A DNA stretch of 64,000 nucleotides from Chitinophaga niabensis (GCF_900129465.1 NZ_FSRA01000002.1:372001-436000); one strand, 5' to 3'. Numbered from the stretch's first letter, positions 54,419-63,210 are shown. Numbers and translations: made by a program. The notes: generated by a model from the sequence alone, not told the origin.

Positions 54419-55120
54419 ATGGATACGAAGGCTAGAATATTACTAGTGGAGGATGATTATAACCTGGGTGCAATTACCAAAAAGCGGTTGGAAGAATCCG
54501 GATACGAGGTGACCCACTGTTCAGATGGAGAGATAGCTTGGAAAACGTTTCAGAAAAGCCTGTACGATATATGCCTGCTGGATGTTGTAATGCCTAAGAA
54601 AAACGGCTTCGAACTGGCAAAGCAGATCAGGCAACGGAACGACTTGATCCCTATACTGTTCCTCACATCCAAATCCCTGGATGAGGATAAGATCAGCGGG
54701 TTCAAACATGGTGCTGACGACTATGTTACCAAGCCTTTCAGCATGCAGGAATTATTACTCCGTATTGAAGTTTTCCTGAAACGTACCCGTCCGCTCAATG
54801 CAGACAAACGGACTACGTTCGCCGTAGGCAAAACCACTTTTGATTATGGAGAACTTAAGCTGACGGACAAAAGCGGCAAATTAAAAGCCTCCCTTACACA
54901 AAAGGAAGCAGACCTCCTGAAGTTCTTTTGCGAGAACGCCAATAAAACGCTTAAACGCGAAGAGATCCTATACCACGTCTGGGGAAAGGACGATTATTTC
55001 CTCGGCCGGAGCATGGACGTTTTTATCACCAAGATCAGAAAACACTTCAGTGACGATAAAGAAGTAAAACTCGAAACACTCCACGGGATCGGCTTCAAGT
55101 TCTATGTCTCAACTTTATAA
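54419..55120 (+). CDS. OmpR-family response regulator (orphan 2)
   Basis: A 233-residue paralogue of the regulator at 51127-51828: receiver Asp55 (LLDVVMPK), then a winged helix (about 140-233; GRSMDVFITKIRKHF). No histidine kinase is adjacent. It follows ruvC after 166 bases and converges on the HIT-protein gene with a 6-base overlap. Phosphodonor and targets are unknown. Confidence 0.92.
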   Translation: MDTKARILLVEDDYNLGAITKKRLEESGYEVTHCSDGEIAWKTFQKSLYDICLLDVVMPKKNGFELAKQIRQRNDLIPILFLTSKSLDEDKISGFKHGADDYVTKPFSMQELLLRIEVFLKRTRPLNADKRTTFAVGKTTFDYGELKLTDKSGKLKASLTQKEADLLKFFCENANKTLKREEILYHVWGKDDYFLGRSMDVFITKIRKHFSDDKEVKLETLHGIGFKFYVSTL

Positions 55121-55504
55121 CTGAGCCAGGATAGATTCCTGTATTCCCCTGAATTCTTCCGGAGATAACTTCAGTTTGGAACGGGTAAAATTAAGGTCAT
55201 CAGCAGAGTTGATGGGCACCAGGTGCATATGCGCATGTGGTACCTCCAGCCCTACCACGCTCAATCCTACACGGTTACAGGGAATCGCCTTTTCTATAGC
55301 CCTTGCAATAGGTTTTGCAAACAATAACCATTCCTGCAGCAGATCGTCCGCTACATCAAAAAATTTATCGGTCTCCACTTTAGGCACTATCAGCGTATGC
55401 CCTTTCACTAACGGAAAAATATCCAGGAAAGCATAGAACCGGTCGTTCTCAGCAATACGGTAACTGGGAATTTCGCCTTTGATAATTTTTGAAAAGATGG
55501 TCAT
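55115..55504 (-). CDS. HIT-family protein
   Basis: A 129-residue histidine-triad nucleotide-binding protein with the HAHMHLVP motif and IIKGEIPSYRI N-terminus. Such enzymes hydrolyse purine nucleoside phosphoramidates or related nucleotides. The size matches a single-domain HINT-type protein. It lies downstream of greA on the same strand. Confidence 0.92.
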   Translation of the reverse strand: MTIFSKIIKGEIPSYRIAENDRFYAFLDIFPLVKGHTLIVPKVETDKFFDVADDLLQEWLLFAKPIARAIEKAIPCNRVGLSVVGLEVPHAHMHLVPINSADDLNFTRSKLKLSPEEFRGIQESILAQL

Positions 55505-55517
55505 AACGGGTTGAGTT

Positions 55518-55550
55518 AAAAAAGGCCCCCCGGTCTCATCGGAAGGCCTT
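55518..55550 (-). terminator. Terminator after greA
   Basis: On the minus strand AAGGCC (55550-55545) and GGCCTT (55527-55522) form a stem whose 3' side runs into a run of T. It lies 22 bases past the greA stop and 14 before the HIT start. Confidence 0.55.
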
Positions 55551-55571
55551 CATGCTGTAAAGTTATTTTAC

Positions 55572-56048
55572 TCAGATAGAGATCTGTTCTATCTTGAATT
55601 TCATATTATTCCCATTAGGCGCCAGGATATTGGCTTCCTCTCCCACTTTCTTACCCAGCAATCCTTTTCCGATCGGGGAAGTAACAGAGATCTTACCCAG
55701 CTTCAGGTCCGCTTCGGATTCTGAAACCAGCTGATAAGTAAGGGTTTTCTTATTCGCGAGATTGGTGATAGTTACTTTGCAAAGCACAGATACTTTGGAA
55801 GTATCGATGGCATCTGCTGCCACAATCCTTGCAGTAGCGATCGCATTTTCCAGGACGGCGATCTTGGCTTCATGCATGCCTTGTGCTTCCTTTGCTGCAT
55901 CGTATTCTGCATTCTCTTTCAAATCCCCTTTTTCACGTGCTTCGGAAATAGCTTTGGCAATCTCTGAGCGGCCTTTTGTTTTAAGCTGCGTAAGTTCATC
56001 CCTCATTGAATCAAGGGTTTCCTTGGTTACATAATTTACGCCTGACAT
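55572..56048 (-). CDS. greA: Transcription elongation factor GreA
   Basis: A 158-residue factor: N-terminal coiled coil with the acidic tip (AREKGDLKENAEYDAAKEAQ) that reaches the RNA polymerase active site, and a C-terminal FKBP-like domain (ISVTSPIGKGLLGKKVGEE). It rescues backtracked polymerase by stimulating transcript cleavage. Length and motifs are standard. Confidence 0.96.
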   Translation of the reverse strand: MSGVNYVTKETLDSMRDELTQLKTKGRSEIAKAISEAREKGDLKENAEYDAAKEAQGMHEAKIAVLENAIATARIVAADAIDTSKVSVLCKVTITNLANKKTLTYQLVSESEADLKLGKISVTSPIGKGLLGKKVGEEANILAPNGNNMKFKIEQISI

Positions 56049-56125
56049 AACCTTTATGATTTAGTATGAGAAAAAAAAATTAACGCCCCCGCTTGCGCAA
56101 AGACGTCATTAAGTAGTGATGATTG

Positions 56126-56133
56126 CAAATATA
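56126..56133 (-). promoter_or_regulatory. Candidate greA promoter, -7 box
   Basis: TATATTTG (minus strand, 56133-56126) is a perfect -7 match about 78 bases before the greA ATG. No good -33 TTTG is seen. Confidence 0.45.
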
Positions 56134-56188
56134 ACTAAAATTTATTCCGATCCCTAGCCCGTTTCACATATAAAATTCACTAATACAG

Positions 56189-56210
56189 AGAAGCTAAACG
56201 TTTAGCTTCT
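56189..56210. repeat. 22-bp perfect palindrome at the end of the dehydrogenase gene
   Basis: GAAGCTAAACGTTTAGCTTC plus one more pair at each side (56189-56210). It spans the stop codon of the minus-strand gene ending at 56194. A T-rich tail follows on that strand, so a terminator is plausible. Confidence 0.5.
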
Positions 56211-57120
56211 TAAGTACGATCTGCGCCATTTTTATACTGGCTTCATGAGAATATCCTGCTATATGCGGGGTGAGGATCACGCGGTCATTTTGCAGTAAAT
56301 ACCGGAACTGTTCCTTTTCTGTTTCACTGAATGTTTCCAGTTTTTCGTTTTCCAATACATCAAGACAAGCACCTGCAATCTTTCCGGATTCCAGCGCCGC
56401 CACAAGGTCAGCCGTGCTTACCACTTTACCGCGGGAAGTATTCATCAGGCAGACCGGTTTTGCAAATGAACTGAAGAAAGCAGTGTTCCCCAGGTGCCGG
56501 GTTTCTTCTGTAAGCGGCAGATGCAAACTCACCACATCCGCTTCCCGGAAAATGGTGTCCATATCTGTTTCCGTTACAAGATCATTACCATACCCTTTTT
56601 TATATTTATCGTAAGCCAGGATACGCATATCAAACCCGCGGAGCTTACGGGCAAATGCACTTCCCGTATGGCCATAACCAATAATACCAATGGTTTTGCC
56701 ACCCAGTTCCCAGGCCCTGTTGCCATCCCGCTCCCAGATCCCTTCCCGCAATTGCAGGTTGCTGCGAAGCAGGTTATGCTGCAGCATAATGAGCATACCC
56801 ACCGCCTGTTCGCCTACGGTATCCATATTTCCTTCAGGGCTGCTGGCACAATGAATACCTTTACTTTCTGCATAAGGTACGTCTATCAGTTCCATGCCGG
56901 ACCCCAAACGCCCTATCCACTGCAGTTCCGCAGCACGGTCTATCATGGCCTTATCTACTTTAATACGGGTGGTTACGATCATGCCTTTTACATCATGTAT
57001 CGCCTGCATCACCCCATCATAAGTAATGGAGGGCTGGTAATGAACGGTGTATCCTTTTGACTCAAGCTGATTGATCAGGTACTCATGTACTTTGGCGGTA
57101 ATTAAAACTTTCTGACTCAT
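56194..57120 (-). CDS. D-2-hydroxyacid dehydrogenase family protein
   Basis: A 308-residue NAD-dependent enzyme with the Rossmann motif GIIGYGHTGSAFAR. The catalytic Arg in TSRGKVV, Glu in DVLENE and His in TPHIAGYS follow the family pattern. It is related to phosphoglycerate dehydrogenase but lacks its regulatory C-terminal domain; the substrate is open. Its start overlaps the rsmA stop by 4 bases (ATGA), implying translational coupling. Confidence 0.88.
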   Translation of the reverse strand: MSQKVLITAKVHEYLINQLESKGYTVHYQPSITYDGVMQAIHDVKGMIVTTRIKVDKAMIDRAAELQWIGRLGSGMELIDVPYAESKGIHCASSPEGNMDTVGEQAVGMLIMLQHNLLRSNLQLREGIWERDGNRAWELGGKTIGIIGYGHTGSAFARKLRGFDMRILAYDKYKKGYGNDLVTETDMDTIFREADVVSLHLPLTEETRHLGNTAFFSSFAKPVCLMNTSRGKVVSTADLVAALESGKIAGACLDVLENEKLETFSETEKEQFRYLLQNDRVILTPHIAGYSHEASIKMAQIVLKKLNV

Positions 57121-57869
57121 AACATGTGTTCGGACAGGGCTACGAAATCTGCTACAGTAAGCTCTTCGGCCCTTTTAGTAAATATTGGTTGCTGTAAATA
57201 TTCCTTATCAAAAAAACCTTTCAGCGGATTGCGCAATTGTTTACGACGCTGGCCGAATGCTGTTTTCACCAGTAAGGTGAACTTCTTTTCACTCTTCACA
57301 GCCAGCGGAGCATCCAGCCTGGTAAGGCGGATCACGCCGGATTTTACTTTCGGCGGAGGATTGAAGGCATCTTCCTGTACTTCAAAGAGGAATTCTATAT
57401 CATAGAACCGTTGCAGGAATACGCTCAGGATCCCATAATCCTTATTTCCTTCCTTCGCTGCAATCCTTACTGCCACTTCTTTCTGGAACATACCCACCAC
57501 TACAGGCACCTGCTCCCTCCAGTCCAGGATCCGGAACATGATCTGCGTGGAGATATTATAAGGGAAATTGCCGATCACGGAAAACTGGCCCTCATAAGGT
57601 ACCGGCGTTTCCAGGAAACTATCCAGGATCAGCTTTCCCTGTATAGCCGGGAAGGTTTTCTCCAGGTATTGCACTTTCTCTGCATCCAGCTCTACCGCCT
57701 TAAAGTGAATATCCGGGATCTCCAGCAGGTATTTGGTGATGGCACCCGCTCCGGGTCCTACTTCCAGTACCTGCATACCCTTTTCCACAGGCAGCGATCC
57801 CACGATCTGTTTACAGATGTTCTCGTCTTTCAGGAAATGCTGACCCAGTGATTTCTTTAGCGTATACAT
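57117..57869 (-). CDS. rsmA: 16S rRNA adenine-N6,N6-dimethyltransferase
   Basis: A 250-residue methyltransferase (KsgA) modifying two adenosines in helix 45 of 16S rRNA. SLGQHFLKDENI, the SAM-binding VGPGAGAITKYLLE and the motif IV equivalent GNFPYNIS are all seen. The ATG at 57869 opens the conserved MYTLKKSLGQHF. The -7 box ends only 4 bases before this ATG, so the transcript may be nearly leaderless. pdxA lies divergent. Confidence 0.96.
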   Translation of the reverse strand: MYTLKKSLGQHFLKDENICKQIVGSLPVEKGMQVLEVGPGAGAITKYLLEIPDIHFKAVELDAEKVQYLEKTFPAIQGKLILDSFLETPVPYEGQFSVIGNFPYNISTQIMFRILDWREQVPVVVGMFQKEVAVRIAAKEGNKDYGILSVFLQRFYDIEFLFEVQEDAFNPPPKVKSGVIRLTRLDAPLAVKSEKKFTLLVKTAFGQRRKQLRNPLKGFFDKEYLQQPIFTKRAEELTVADFVALSEHML

Positions 57870-57873
57870 TCGG

Positions 57874-57881
57874 CAAAATTA
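57874..57881 (-). promoter_or_regulatory. rsmA -7 box, very close to the ATG
   Basis: TAATTTTG on the minus strand (57881-57874), a perfect TAnnTTTG, only 4 bases from the rsmA ATG. In the other candidates here the box lies about 20-45 bases, or more, before the start. Confidence 0.6.
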
Positions 57882-57932
57882 AGGAATACTACCGAGTTTG
57901 GCCGCCTCTCCTAATCTGTCAACAATTCCACG

Positions 57933-57940
57933 TATATTTG
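57933..57940 (+). promoter_or_regulatory. Candidate pdxA promoter, -7 box
   Basis: TATATTTG (57933-57940) is a perfect match, 25 bases before the pdxA ATG. The -33 element is not obvious. Confidence 0.5.
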
Positions 57941-57965
57941 TCAGCATACTTTATCAGTAAAACGC

Positions 57966-59042
57966 ATGAGTACAACAGCCTCCGCACAAATAAACCGGCC
58001 CGTGATCGGCATCTCCGTTGGAGATCTTAACAGTATTGGAACTGAAGTGATCATTAAGACCTTCGCTGACCCGCGTATGCTGGAACTATGTACGCCTGTG
58101 ATATTTGCTTCCAACAAAACCATTAACTTCTACCGGAAGCTGCTCAACGAAAACAATTTCAATTACCAGAGCATAAAGGATTTTAACCGGCTGAACCCAA
58201 AGCAGGTGAGCGTTTTCAATTGCTGGGAGGAAGAAGTGCAGATCACACCTGGCATCCTGAACGAAACCGGCGGCAAATACGCAGCCCGTTCCCTGGCAGT
58301 TGCCATCGAATGCCTGAAGAATAAAGAGATCGACGGCCTGGTAACAGCCCCTATCCATAAAAAGAACATTCAAAGCGCGGATTTTAATTTCACCGGCCAC
58401 ACCCCTTACCTCCAGGATGCTTTCCAGAGTAAGGATGTGCTGATGTTTATGACCGCTGAGAACATGCGCGTGGGCCTGCTCACGGAACATGTACCCGTTG
58501 CCGAGATAGCGAAGTATGTAACAAAAGAAAATATCCTGAGCAAGCTGAATATCATGAAAGACAGCCTGGTGAAGGATTTTGGTATAGATAAACCCCGTAT
58601 TGCCGTATTGGGCCTTAACCCGCATGCCGGCGATGAAGGCCTCATCGGCGATGAAGAGATCAAACACATCGGCCCTGCCATTAAACAAGCCAAACACAAC
58701 GGCCTGCTTTGTTTTGGCCCCTATAGCGCAGATGCCTTCTTTGCAAGGGAAATGTTCCGCAAGTTCGATGGCGTACTGGCCATGTATCACGACCAGGGCC
58801 TGATCCCCTTCAAATCCTTAGCTACAGGAGAAGGTATCAACTTCACCGCGGGCCTTCCCATTGTACGCACTTCTCCTGATCACGGCACTGCATTTGACAT
58901 TGCCGGTAAGAACACCGCAGATGCGTCTTCTTTCAGGCAGGCCGTATACACCTGCATAGACATTATTATGCAAAGGGAAGATTATGCAGAAGCTACCCGC
59001 AATCCGCTAAAGAAATCAGAACTGGCTTCGGAAGGTCTTTAA
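57966..59042 (+). CDS. pdxA: 4-hydroxythreonine-4-phosphate dehydrogenase
   Basis: A 358-residue enzyme of de novo pyridoxal phosphate synthesis. It has the PdxA opening (GISVGDLNSIGTEVI) and metal ligands at His145 (TGHTPYL) and His275 (YHDQGLIPFK). Its placement divergent to rsmA with about 96 bases between starts is common in Bacteroidota. The last two bases before the next stop leave 1 base to the convergent methyltransferase gene. Confidence 0.94.
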   Translation: MSTTASAQINRPVIGISVGDLNSIGTEVIIKTFADPRMLELCTPVIFASNKTINFYRKLLNENNFNYQSIKDFNRLNPKQVSVFNCWEEEVQITPGILNETGGKYAARSLAVAIECLKNKEIDGLVTAPIHKKNIQSADFNFTGHTPYLQDAFQSKDVLMFMTAENMRVGLLTEHVPVAEIAKYVTKENILSKLNIMKDSLVKDFGIDKPRIAVLGLNPHAGDEGLIGDEEIKHIGPAIKQAKHNGLLCFGPYSADAFFAREMFRKFDGVLAMYHDQGLIPFKSLATGEGINFTAGLPIVRTSPDHGTAFDIAGKNTADASSFRQAVYTCIDIIMQREDYAEATRNPLKKSELASEGL

Positions 59043-59043
59043 T

Positions 59044-59889
59044 CTACAGATAGAACACTACCATTTCGATCAGGCCTTCCCCATCTTCATAATATACCTC
59101 ATTCCGGCCATTGAGCTTGAATTCCACATCCTGCATGGAATCCACGCTGGCAACATCGCCATGCAGAACGGCCACGAGGTTAAAGATCTGCTGACGGCTG
59201 CAGCTATAAAGACTTCCCCCGATAAAAGCTTCCACACCTTTCTTTACGGCATACCAGGCAGGCAAAGTACTCTCAGGCATATATTCCTCAGGAAGGATAT
59301 AATCCATCAGCACCACATTCGTTTTATTCACCGTTCTGAACAGCTGCATGATGTTGAGGAAATGTTCATCCCCGATATAAGGCAGCAGGCCTTCAAATAT
59401 TACCAGCGTAGGAAAAGCAGGAGAATACCCCGCATCGCGGAGACGGTCCAGCAGATGCAGGGTATCTGTGATATCCGCCTGAATAAAATGTATCTTTTTA
59501 TTATCGGGCAACAAACGTTCGTAGAGCTTTTGTTTTATCCCAAGGTGATCCATATCCACTTCAAAAATGCCGGATACTGCATGATCATACTGTTGCAGCA
59601 GATGCAAAGAGATCGGATCAAGCCCTGCACCTAAAATGCATACCTGTACAGGTGCATCTTCCGATAAATACTGATCCAGCAGATAACGGACAAAACGCTT
59701 GCGGCACAATACCGTATAGTCGAAGTCTTTATAAGATGCTTCCATCTTTTCAGAAAGCTGCTGAATTTCGCTAAAATCTATTTTTGATAAATAGGTCTTT
59801 TCCGGACCGCTTTCATATAGCGAGCGTGCATGGTATAGCACCAGAGCGGCTGTAGGAGCCACTTTCAGGGTATGGTCAACAAGTTCCAT
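59044..59889 (-). CDS. Class I SAM methyltransferase, leucine carboxyl methyltransferase-like
   Basis: A 281-residue protein with the LCMT/PPM1-type pattern: CILGAGLDPISLHL for SAM binding, then VIFEGLLPYI and an acidic FEVDMD loop. Bacterial members modify small molecules or polyketide-like products; no biosynthetic cluster surrounds this one. It is the last gene of the TonB-receptor run, 59 bases after the regulator gene. Confidence 0.8.
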   Translation of the reverse strand: MELVDHTLKVAPTAALVLYHARSLYESGPEKTYLSKIDFSEIQQLSEKMEASYKDFDYTVLCRKRFVRYLLDQYLSEDAPVQVCILGAGLDPISLHLLQQYDHAVSGIFEVDMDHLGIKQKLYERLLPDNKKIHFIQADITDTLHLLDRLRDAGYSPAFPTLVIFEGLLPYIGDEHFLNIMQLFRTVNKTNVVLMDYILPEEYMPESTLPAWYAVKKGVEAFIGGSLYSCSRQQIFNLVAVLHGDVASVDSMQDVEFKLNGRNEVYYEDGEGLIEMVVFYL

Positions 59890-59948
59890 TATCTGTGTCT
59901 TTAAGATAATGAAGATAGGGATTAACGCTGCATTGATGTAACAGTGCG

Positions 59949-60245
59949 CTACTTTTTGCCGGTATGCAAATAGGATTGAATAGACTTTACATAGCCCTGA
60001 AAAGCTTTCACCCCTTTAGGTGTGATCTTACAGATCGTTTGCGGATAATTATCCTTGAATTGCTTGACAACTTCAATATATTCCACATCTTTCAATTTAT
60101 TGATCTGCACACTCAGGTTACCTGCCGTAGCATTTGTTTTTTCTTTCAGATGCGTAAATTCCGCTTCCTGTTCGCTGATCAATACAGACATCACTGCCAG
60201 CCGCAGCTGTGAATGTAACACCGGATCAAGTTCTTTAAAGTCCAT
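59949..60245 (-). CDS. Winged-helix transcriptional regulator (HTH_34-type)
   Basis: A 98-residue protein that is almost entirely one winged helix: LHSQLRLAVMSVLISEQEAE, a recognition-type helix around NATAGNLSVQINKLKD and a wing ending in CKITPKGVKAFQGY. This matches small MarR/PadR-like regulators (HTH_34) found next to uncharacterised membrane and transport genes. It could bind the palindromes of the operon promoter or the 12-bp dyad just upstream. It has no ligand-binding domain. Confidence 0.8.
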   Translation of the reverse strand: MDFKELDPVLHSQLRLAVMSVLISEQEAEFTHLKEKTNATAGNLSVQINKLKDVEYIEVVKQFKDNYPQTICKITPKGVKAFQGYVKSIQSYLHTGKK

Positions 60246-60270
60246 TTAGTTCAGTTACGTGTAGGTAGAT

Positions 60271-60305
60271 CAGCATACAGGCGGGAACCACCTGCCTGTA
60301 TGCTG
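60271..60305. repeat. 12-bp inverted repeat before the regulator gene
   Basis: CAGCATACAGGC (60271-60282) and GCCTGTATGCTG (60294-60305) are perfect complements with an 11-base loop in the 68-base gap between the helical-protein gene and the regulator gene. No T run follows on the minus strand, so an operator or an RNA processing site is more likely than a terminator. Confidence 0.55.
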
Positions 60306-60313
60306 TTATAATT

Positions 60314-60964
60314 TTATTTACTGAGATCCGCCATCAGCGCCTTCACATATCCTTCACCCCAATGAGGCGTAAGTTTATCTGCCGGTTTTTCTGTTGCGAA
60401 TTTTTTCAAAGATTCTTCAAACTTTTCTTTTGCTTTTGTTTTGCTGCCACCAAAAGCTTCCGGTGTATACAGGAGAGCCTGGCCCTCCAGCATATATACC
60501 CTTGGATTCTCCGGGTTCAGTTTTTTGGCCTCCTCCAGGTGCTGACCTGATTCCATACCATATTTCATGCCGCGGGTCATTGGATCTACCCCTATGCGGG
60601 CAGATGCGATCATGGACAAGATACAACTGATCTCTGAATCCTTTCCTTTCAATGCTGCTGCTTTTTCAATATTCAGCAATGCCTTATCAGCTATTTCATC
60701 CACCTTTCCCTTATCCTGTGTAAAAAAGGCTTCATTCACCCGGCAGTAAGCAGCATAATAATACGGCAGCCACTGTGTTTTTTCTGCTTCGGCTACCCGC
60801 TCAAATGTATTACCCAGTTGCTGCATGCCAGCTTGTGTAAAAGAGCTGGCACTGTCCAGCAACCCTACCTGCTGGTTCATAGCCTGCTGATATTGTTCGC
60901 TCTGGGCCCGGGCTGCAAAAGTGATCCCGGTAACCATTAAAAGAGAAAAGAGGATTTGTTTCAT
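60314..60964 (-). CDS. Exported helical protein, TPR-like
   Basis: A 216-residue protein with a signal peptide (cleavage near AARA) and repeated helix pairs suggesting tetratricopeptide-like folds (PENPRVYMLEGQALLYTPEA, KAKEKFEESLKKFA). No family is named with confidence. It is positioned 34 bases after the TonB receptor and 68 before the regulator, so a role with the receptor is plausible. Confidence 0.75.
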   Translation of the reverse strand: MKQILFSLLMVTGITFAARAQSEQYQQAMNQQVGLLDSASSFTQAGMQQLGNTFERVAEAEKTQWLPYYYAAYCRVNEAFFTQDKGKVDEIADKALLNIEKAAALKGKDSEISCILSMIASARIGVDPMTRGMKYGMESGQHLEEAKKLNPENPRVYMLEGQALLYTPEAFGGSKTKAKEKFEESLKKFATEKPADKLTPHWGEGYVKALMADLSK

Positions 60965-60998
60965 ATGATTGTAGATTTTATAAACGATGAATGAATGA

Positions 60999-63155
60999 TT
61001 ATTGTCTGTCTATTTGTTCCTGGCGGCGGTCGATACCAAAGCTCATGAACATGCCCAGGTAAAAGAACCGCGGTGCCATTGGGCCCACCATATTGCGGCG
61101 TAATTTGTCTGAAGAATAACGGAAGCCATACTCCTGATCATTCCCTAATACATTGGTCATGGTAAACACAAATACCGTAAATGCCTTACCGATGGAAGTG
61201 AGATAGTTCACATTCACGCTGAGCGTATTTAACGTTCTTGTGCGATCTTTCATGAACTCACTTTCCGGACGGTTGGGATTAAAATAAGGTCTCCCGGTAG
61301 CGAATGTATACGTGGCCCCCAGGTTTAATTGCGTGGATGGAATATAATGTTTGTATACCAGCGTGGCCGTATGATTAGCGGCAAAATCCGGCTGCACTTC
61401 ATAAGGATAGTTCAGGTAATCCCGCTTGGTATCAAGGTAAGAATAAGAGATCCAGTAATCTGCATTTTTGATAGACTTCCTGTCTCTCCAGAAAACTTCC
61501 AGCCCTTTGGCATAACCGGTACCGTTGTTACTATAATCCGGTGTGGTTTTCACAAGATCATGATATTTTTTGTAAAACAATTCGGCACGGAAAGTATGGA
61601 ACTGCGCGAGGCGCTGATAACTGGCAATGTAATGGGTTGCTTTCATGAAACCCAGTTCATGGGTAAAGCGCAGGTATTGGGGCTCAGGTTTCTGATAAAA
61701 ATCCCCATAGGCAAAAGCCACCTGGCTTTTATTATCCAGCTTATAAGCCAGCGAAGCCCTGGGTGCAACGTTTGATCTGGCCAGGATAGAAGTATACTCG
61801 TATCGCGCTCCGAAACGGCCTACAAAACGTGGGGTGAAATATACATCGCTTTCTACGAAACCTGCCGTGTAACCATCTACGTAGTTAGCATCAAATCCGT
61901 TAAAACGGGAGCGCTCATCGCCGTATTGATATTCACTGCCAATACGTAATACGGAGAACTTACCCAATCCCTTTGTAAACATCAGCCTTACCTGGCTGAG
62001 GTCCTGACGGGCTTTTACGCGCGTGGGAGCAGGTACTTTATTAATAGTATCCATATAGATCCTGTCCCTGTTAGTACTATAGGAAGTACCCAGGTTCATG
62101 CGCCAGCCTTTACCCAGGTTTTCCTTATAGTTGATGTTCGTGTATATATTATAGCTCTCCAGTTCAAACGCTTCTTTAAAACCCGGGTATTCCAGGCTTT
62201 CTCCTTCAAAGCCAAAACGCTGGTAACTGCCGGTAACAAAGATCTTCAGCATACCGGTCTTGGAGGTTTTTAACCGATAATTGGCAGAACCATTGGTTCC
62301 CTGTGGCGCAATAGTAGGTTCCTGCTTTTGCTTCATTATTTTGAAATAAGGAGACAGGTTGAAGTAATCCGCTTCAAAACCATAGGCTTTCTTTTTATCC
62401 TTCGTGAGAATATCCACGCCAACACTTGGCCCAACAGAACCAATACCCAATGAATAGGAAGAGCGCTCCGGCAGATCAGTGGATTCCAATACCAGTGCGG
62501 AAGATAAACCCTGCCCGTATTGTGCGGAATACCCCCCGCTGCTGAAAGTGGTGCCTTTAAAAAGGAAGGGAGAAAACCTGCCACGCGCAGCAAAGTCAGG
62601 CATGCCGGAGAAGAAAGCGTTCCGTACCATCATACCATCAATAAAGGTTTGCGTTTCGTAACCGGTACCTCCTCTTACAAAAAGGCCTTCCTTCTCTCCT
62701 ACCTGTTGCGCTCCAGGCAATGTTTTCAGTGCGCTTACGATATCTGCGTTGGCACCTGCGGTAGTAACAATATCCAGCGGTTTCAATACCGTATTCTTCT
62801 TTTCATCGCTGGCTTCAAAACTACCTGCAGAAATAGTAACCATGTTTAGCTGATTCACTGTTTCTTTTAATACCAGGTTAAACTGTTGGGAAGTGCCGAG
62901 TTCTGCTTTTATTTCCAGTGTTTGATATCCTGTAAGGCTGGCTGTGATGAATCTTTCTCCGTTGGCGGTACTGGTAAAAGTAAAGGTGCCGTCTTTAGCA
63001 CTGGTAGCTCCGTCATAGGAGCCTTTGATCGTAATGTTCACTCCGGCAAGGGGTCGCTTTTTAGCATCTGTTACCCTGCCGCTGATAGTCGACTGGGCCT
63101 GTAGCAGCAGGGGAATGCAGGTGAAGATGATCAGGGTTGAGAATAGCTTAAACAT
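60999..63155 (-). CDS. TonB-dependent receptor with N-terminal CarboxypepD-like domain
   Basis: A 718-residue outer-membrane protein: signal peptide (about 1-20), carboxypeptidase regulatory-like domain (ISGRVTDAKKRPLAGV, about 22-105), plug (about 120-230; GLFVRGGTGYETQTFIDGMM) and a 22-strand-type barrel. No SusD partner is present, so it is not a classical Sus pair; transport of a small ligand such as a siderophore, vitamin or peptide is plausible. It heads a receptor, helical protein, regulator, methyltransferase run. Confidence 0.92.
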   Translation of the reverse strand: MFKLFSTLIIFTCIPLLLQAQSTISGRVTDAKKRPLAGVNITIKGSYDGATSAKDGTFTFTSTANGERFITASLTGYQTLEIKAELGTSQQFNLVLKETVNQLNMVTISAGSFEASDEKKNTVLKPLDIVTTAGANADIVSALKTLPGAQQVGEKEGLFVRGGTGYETQTFIDGMMVRNAFFSGMPDFAARGRFSPFLFKGTTFSSGGYSAQYGQGLSSALVLESTDLPERSSYSLGIGSVGPSVGVDILTKDKKKAYGFEADYFNLSPYFKIMKQKQEPTIAPQGTNGSANYRLKTSKTGMLKIFVTGSYQRFGFEGESLEYPGFKEAFELESYNIYTNINYKENLGKGWRMNLGTSYSTNRDRIYMDTINKVPAPTRVKARQDLSQVRLMFTKGLGKFSVLRIGSEYQYGDERSRFNGFDANYVDGYTAGFVESDVYFTPRFVGRFGARYEYTSILARSNVAPRASLAYKLDNKSQVAFAYGDFYQKPEPQYLRFTHELGFMKATHYIASYQRLAQFHTFRAELFYKKYHDLVKTTPDYSNNGTGYAKGLEVFWRDRKSIKNADYWISYSYLDTKRDYLNYPYEVQPDFAANHTATLVYKHYIPSTQLNLGATYTFATGRPYFNPNRPESEFMKDRTRTLNTLSVNVNYLTSIGKAFTVFVFTMTNVLGNDQEYGFRYSSDKLRRNMVGPMAPRFFYLGMFMSFGIDRRQEQIDRQ

Positions 63156-63167
63156 ATAGTTAGATTA

Positions 63168-63179
63168 GGTTTGCAAACC
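63168..63179. promoter_or_regulatory. 12-bp palindrome at the receptor start region
   Basis: GGTTTGCAAACC is a perfect palindrome next to and overlapping the last base of the -7 box (63179), about 12 bases upstream of the ATG on the minus strand. It is a candidate operator. Confidence 0.6.
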
Positions 63180-63210
63180 AAAAGTAAATTAGTTTATAAT
63201 ATAAACCAAA
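63179..63210 (-). promoter_or_regulatory. Receptor operon promoter, with a palindrome in the spacer
   Basis: On the minus strand TTTG (63210-63207) and perfect -7 box TACTTTTG (63186-63179) are 20 bases apart, the best promoter in the window. The spacer contains GTTTATAATATAAAC (63192-63206), a 15-base palindrome apart from its central base. A regulator bound there would sit between the two elements. Confidence 0.75.
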
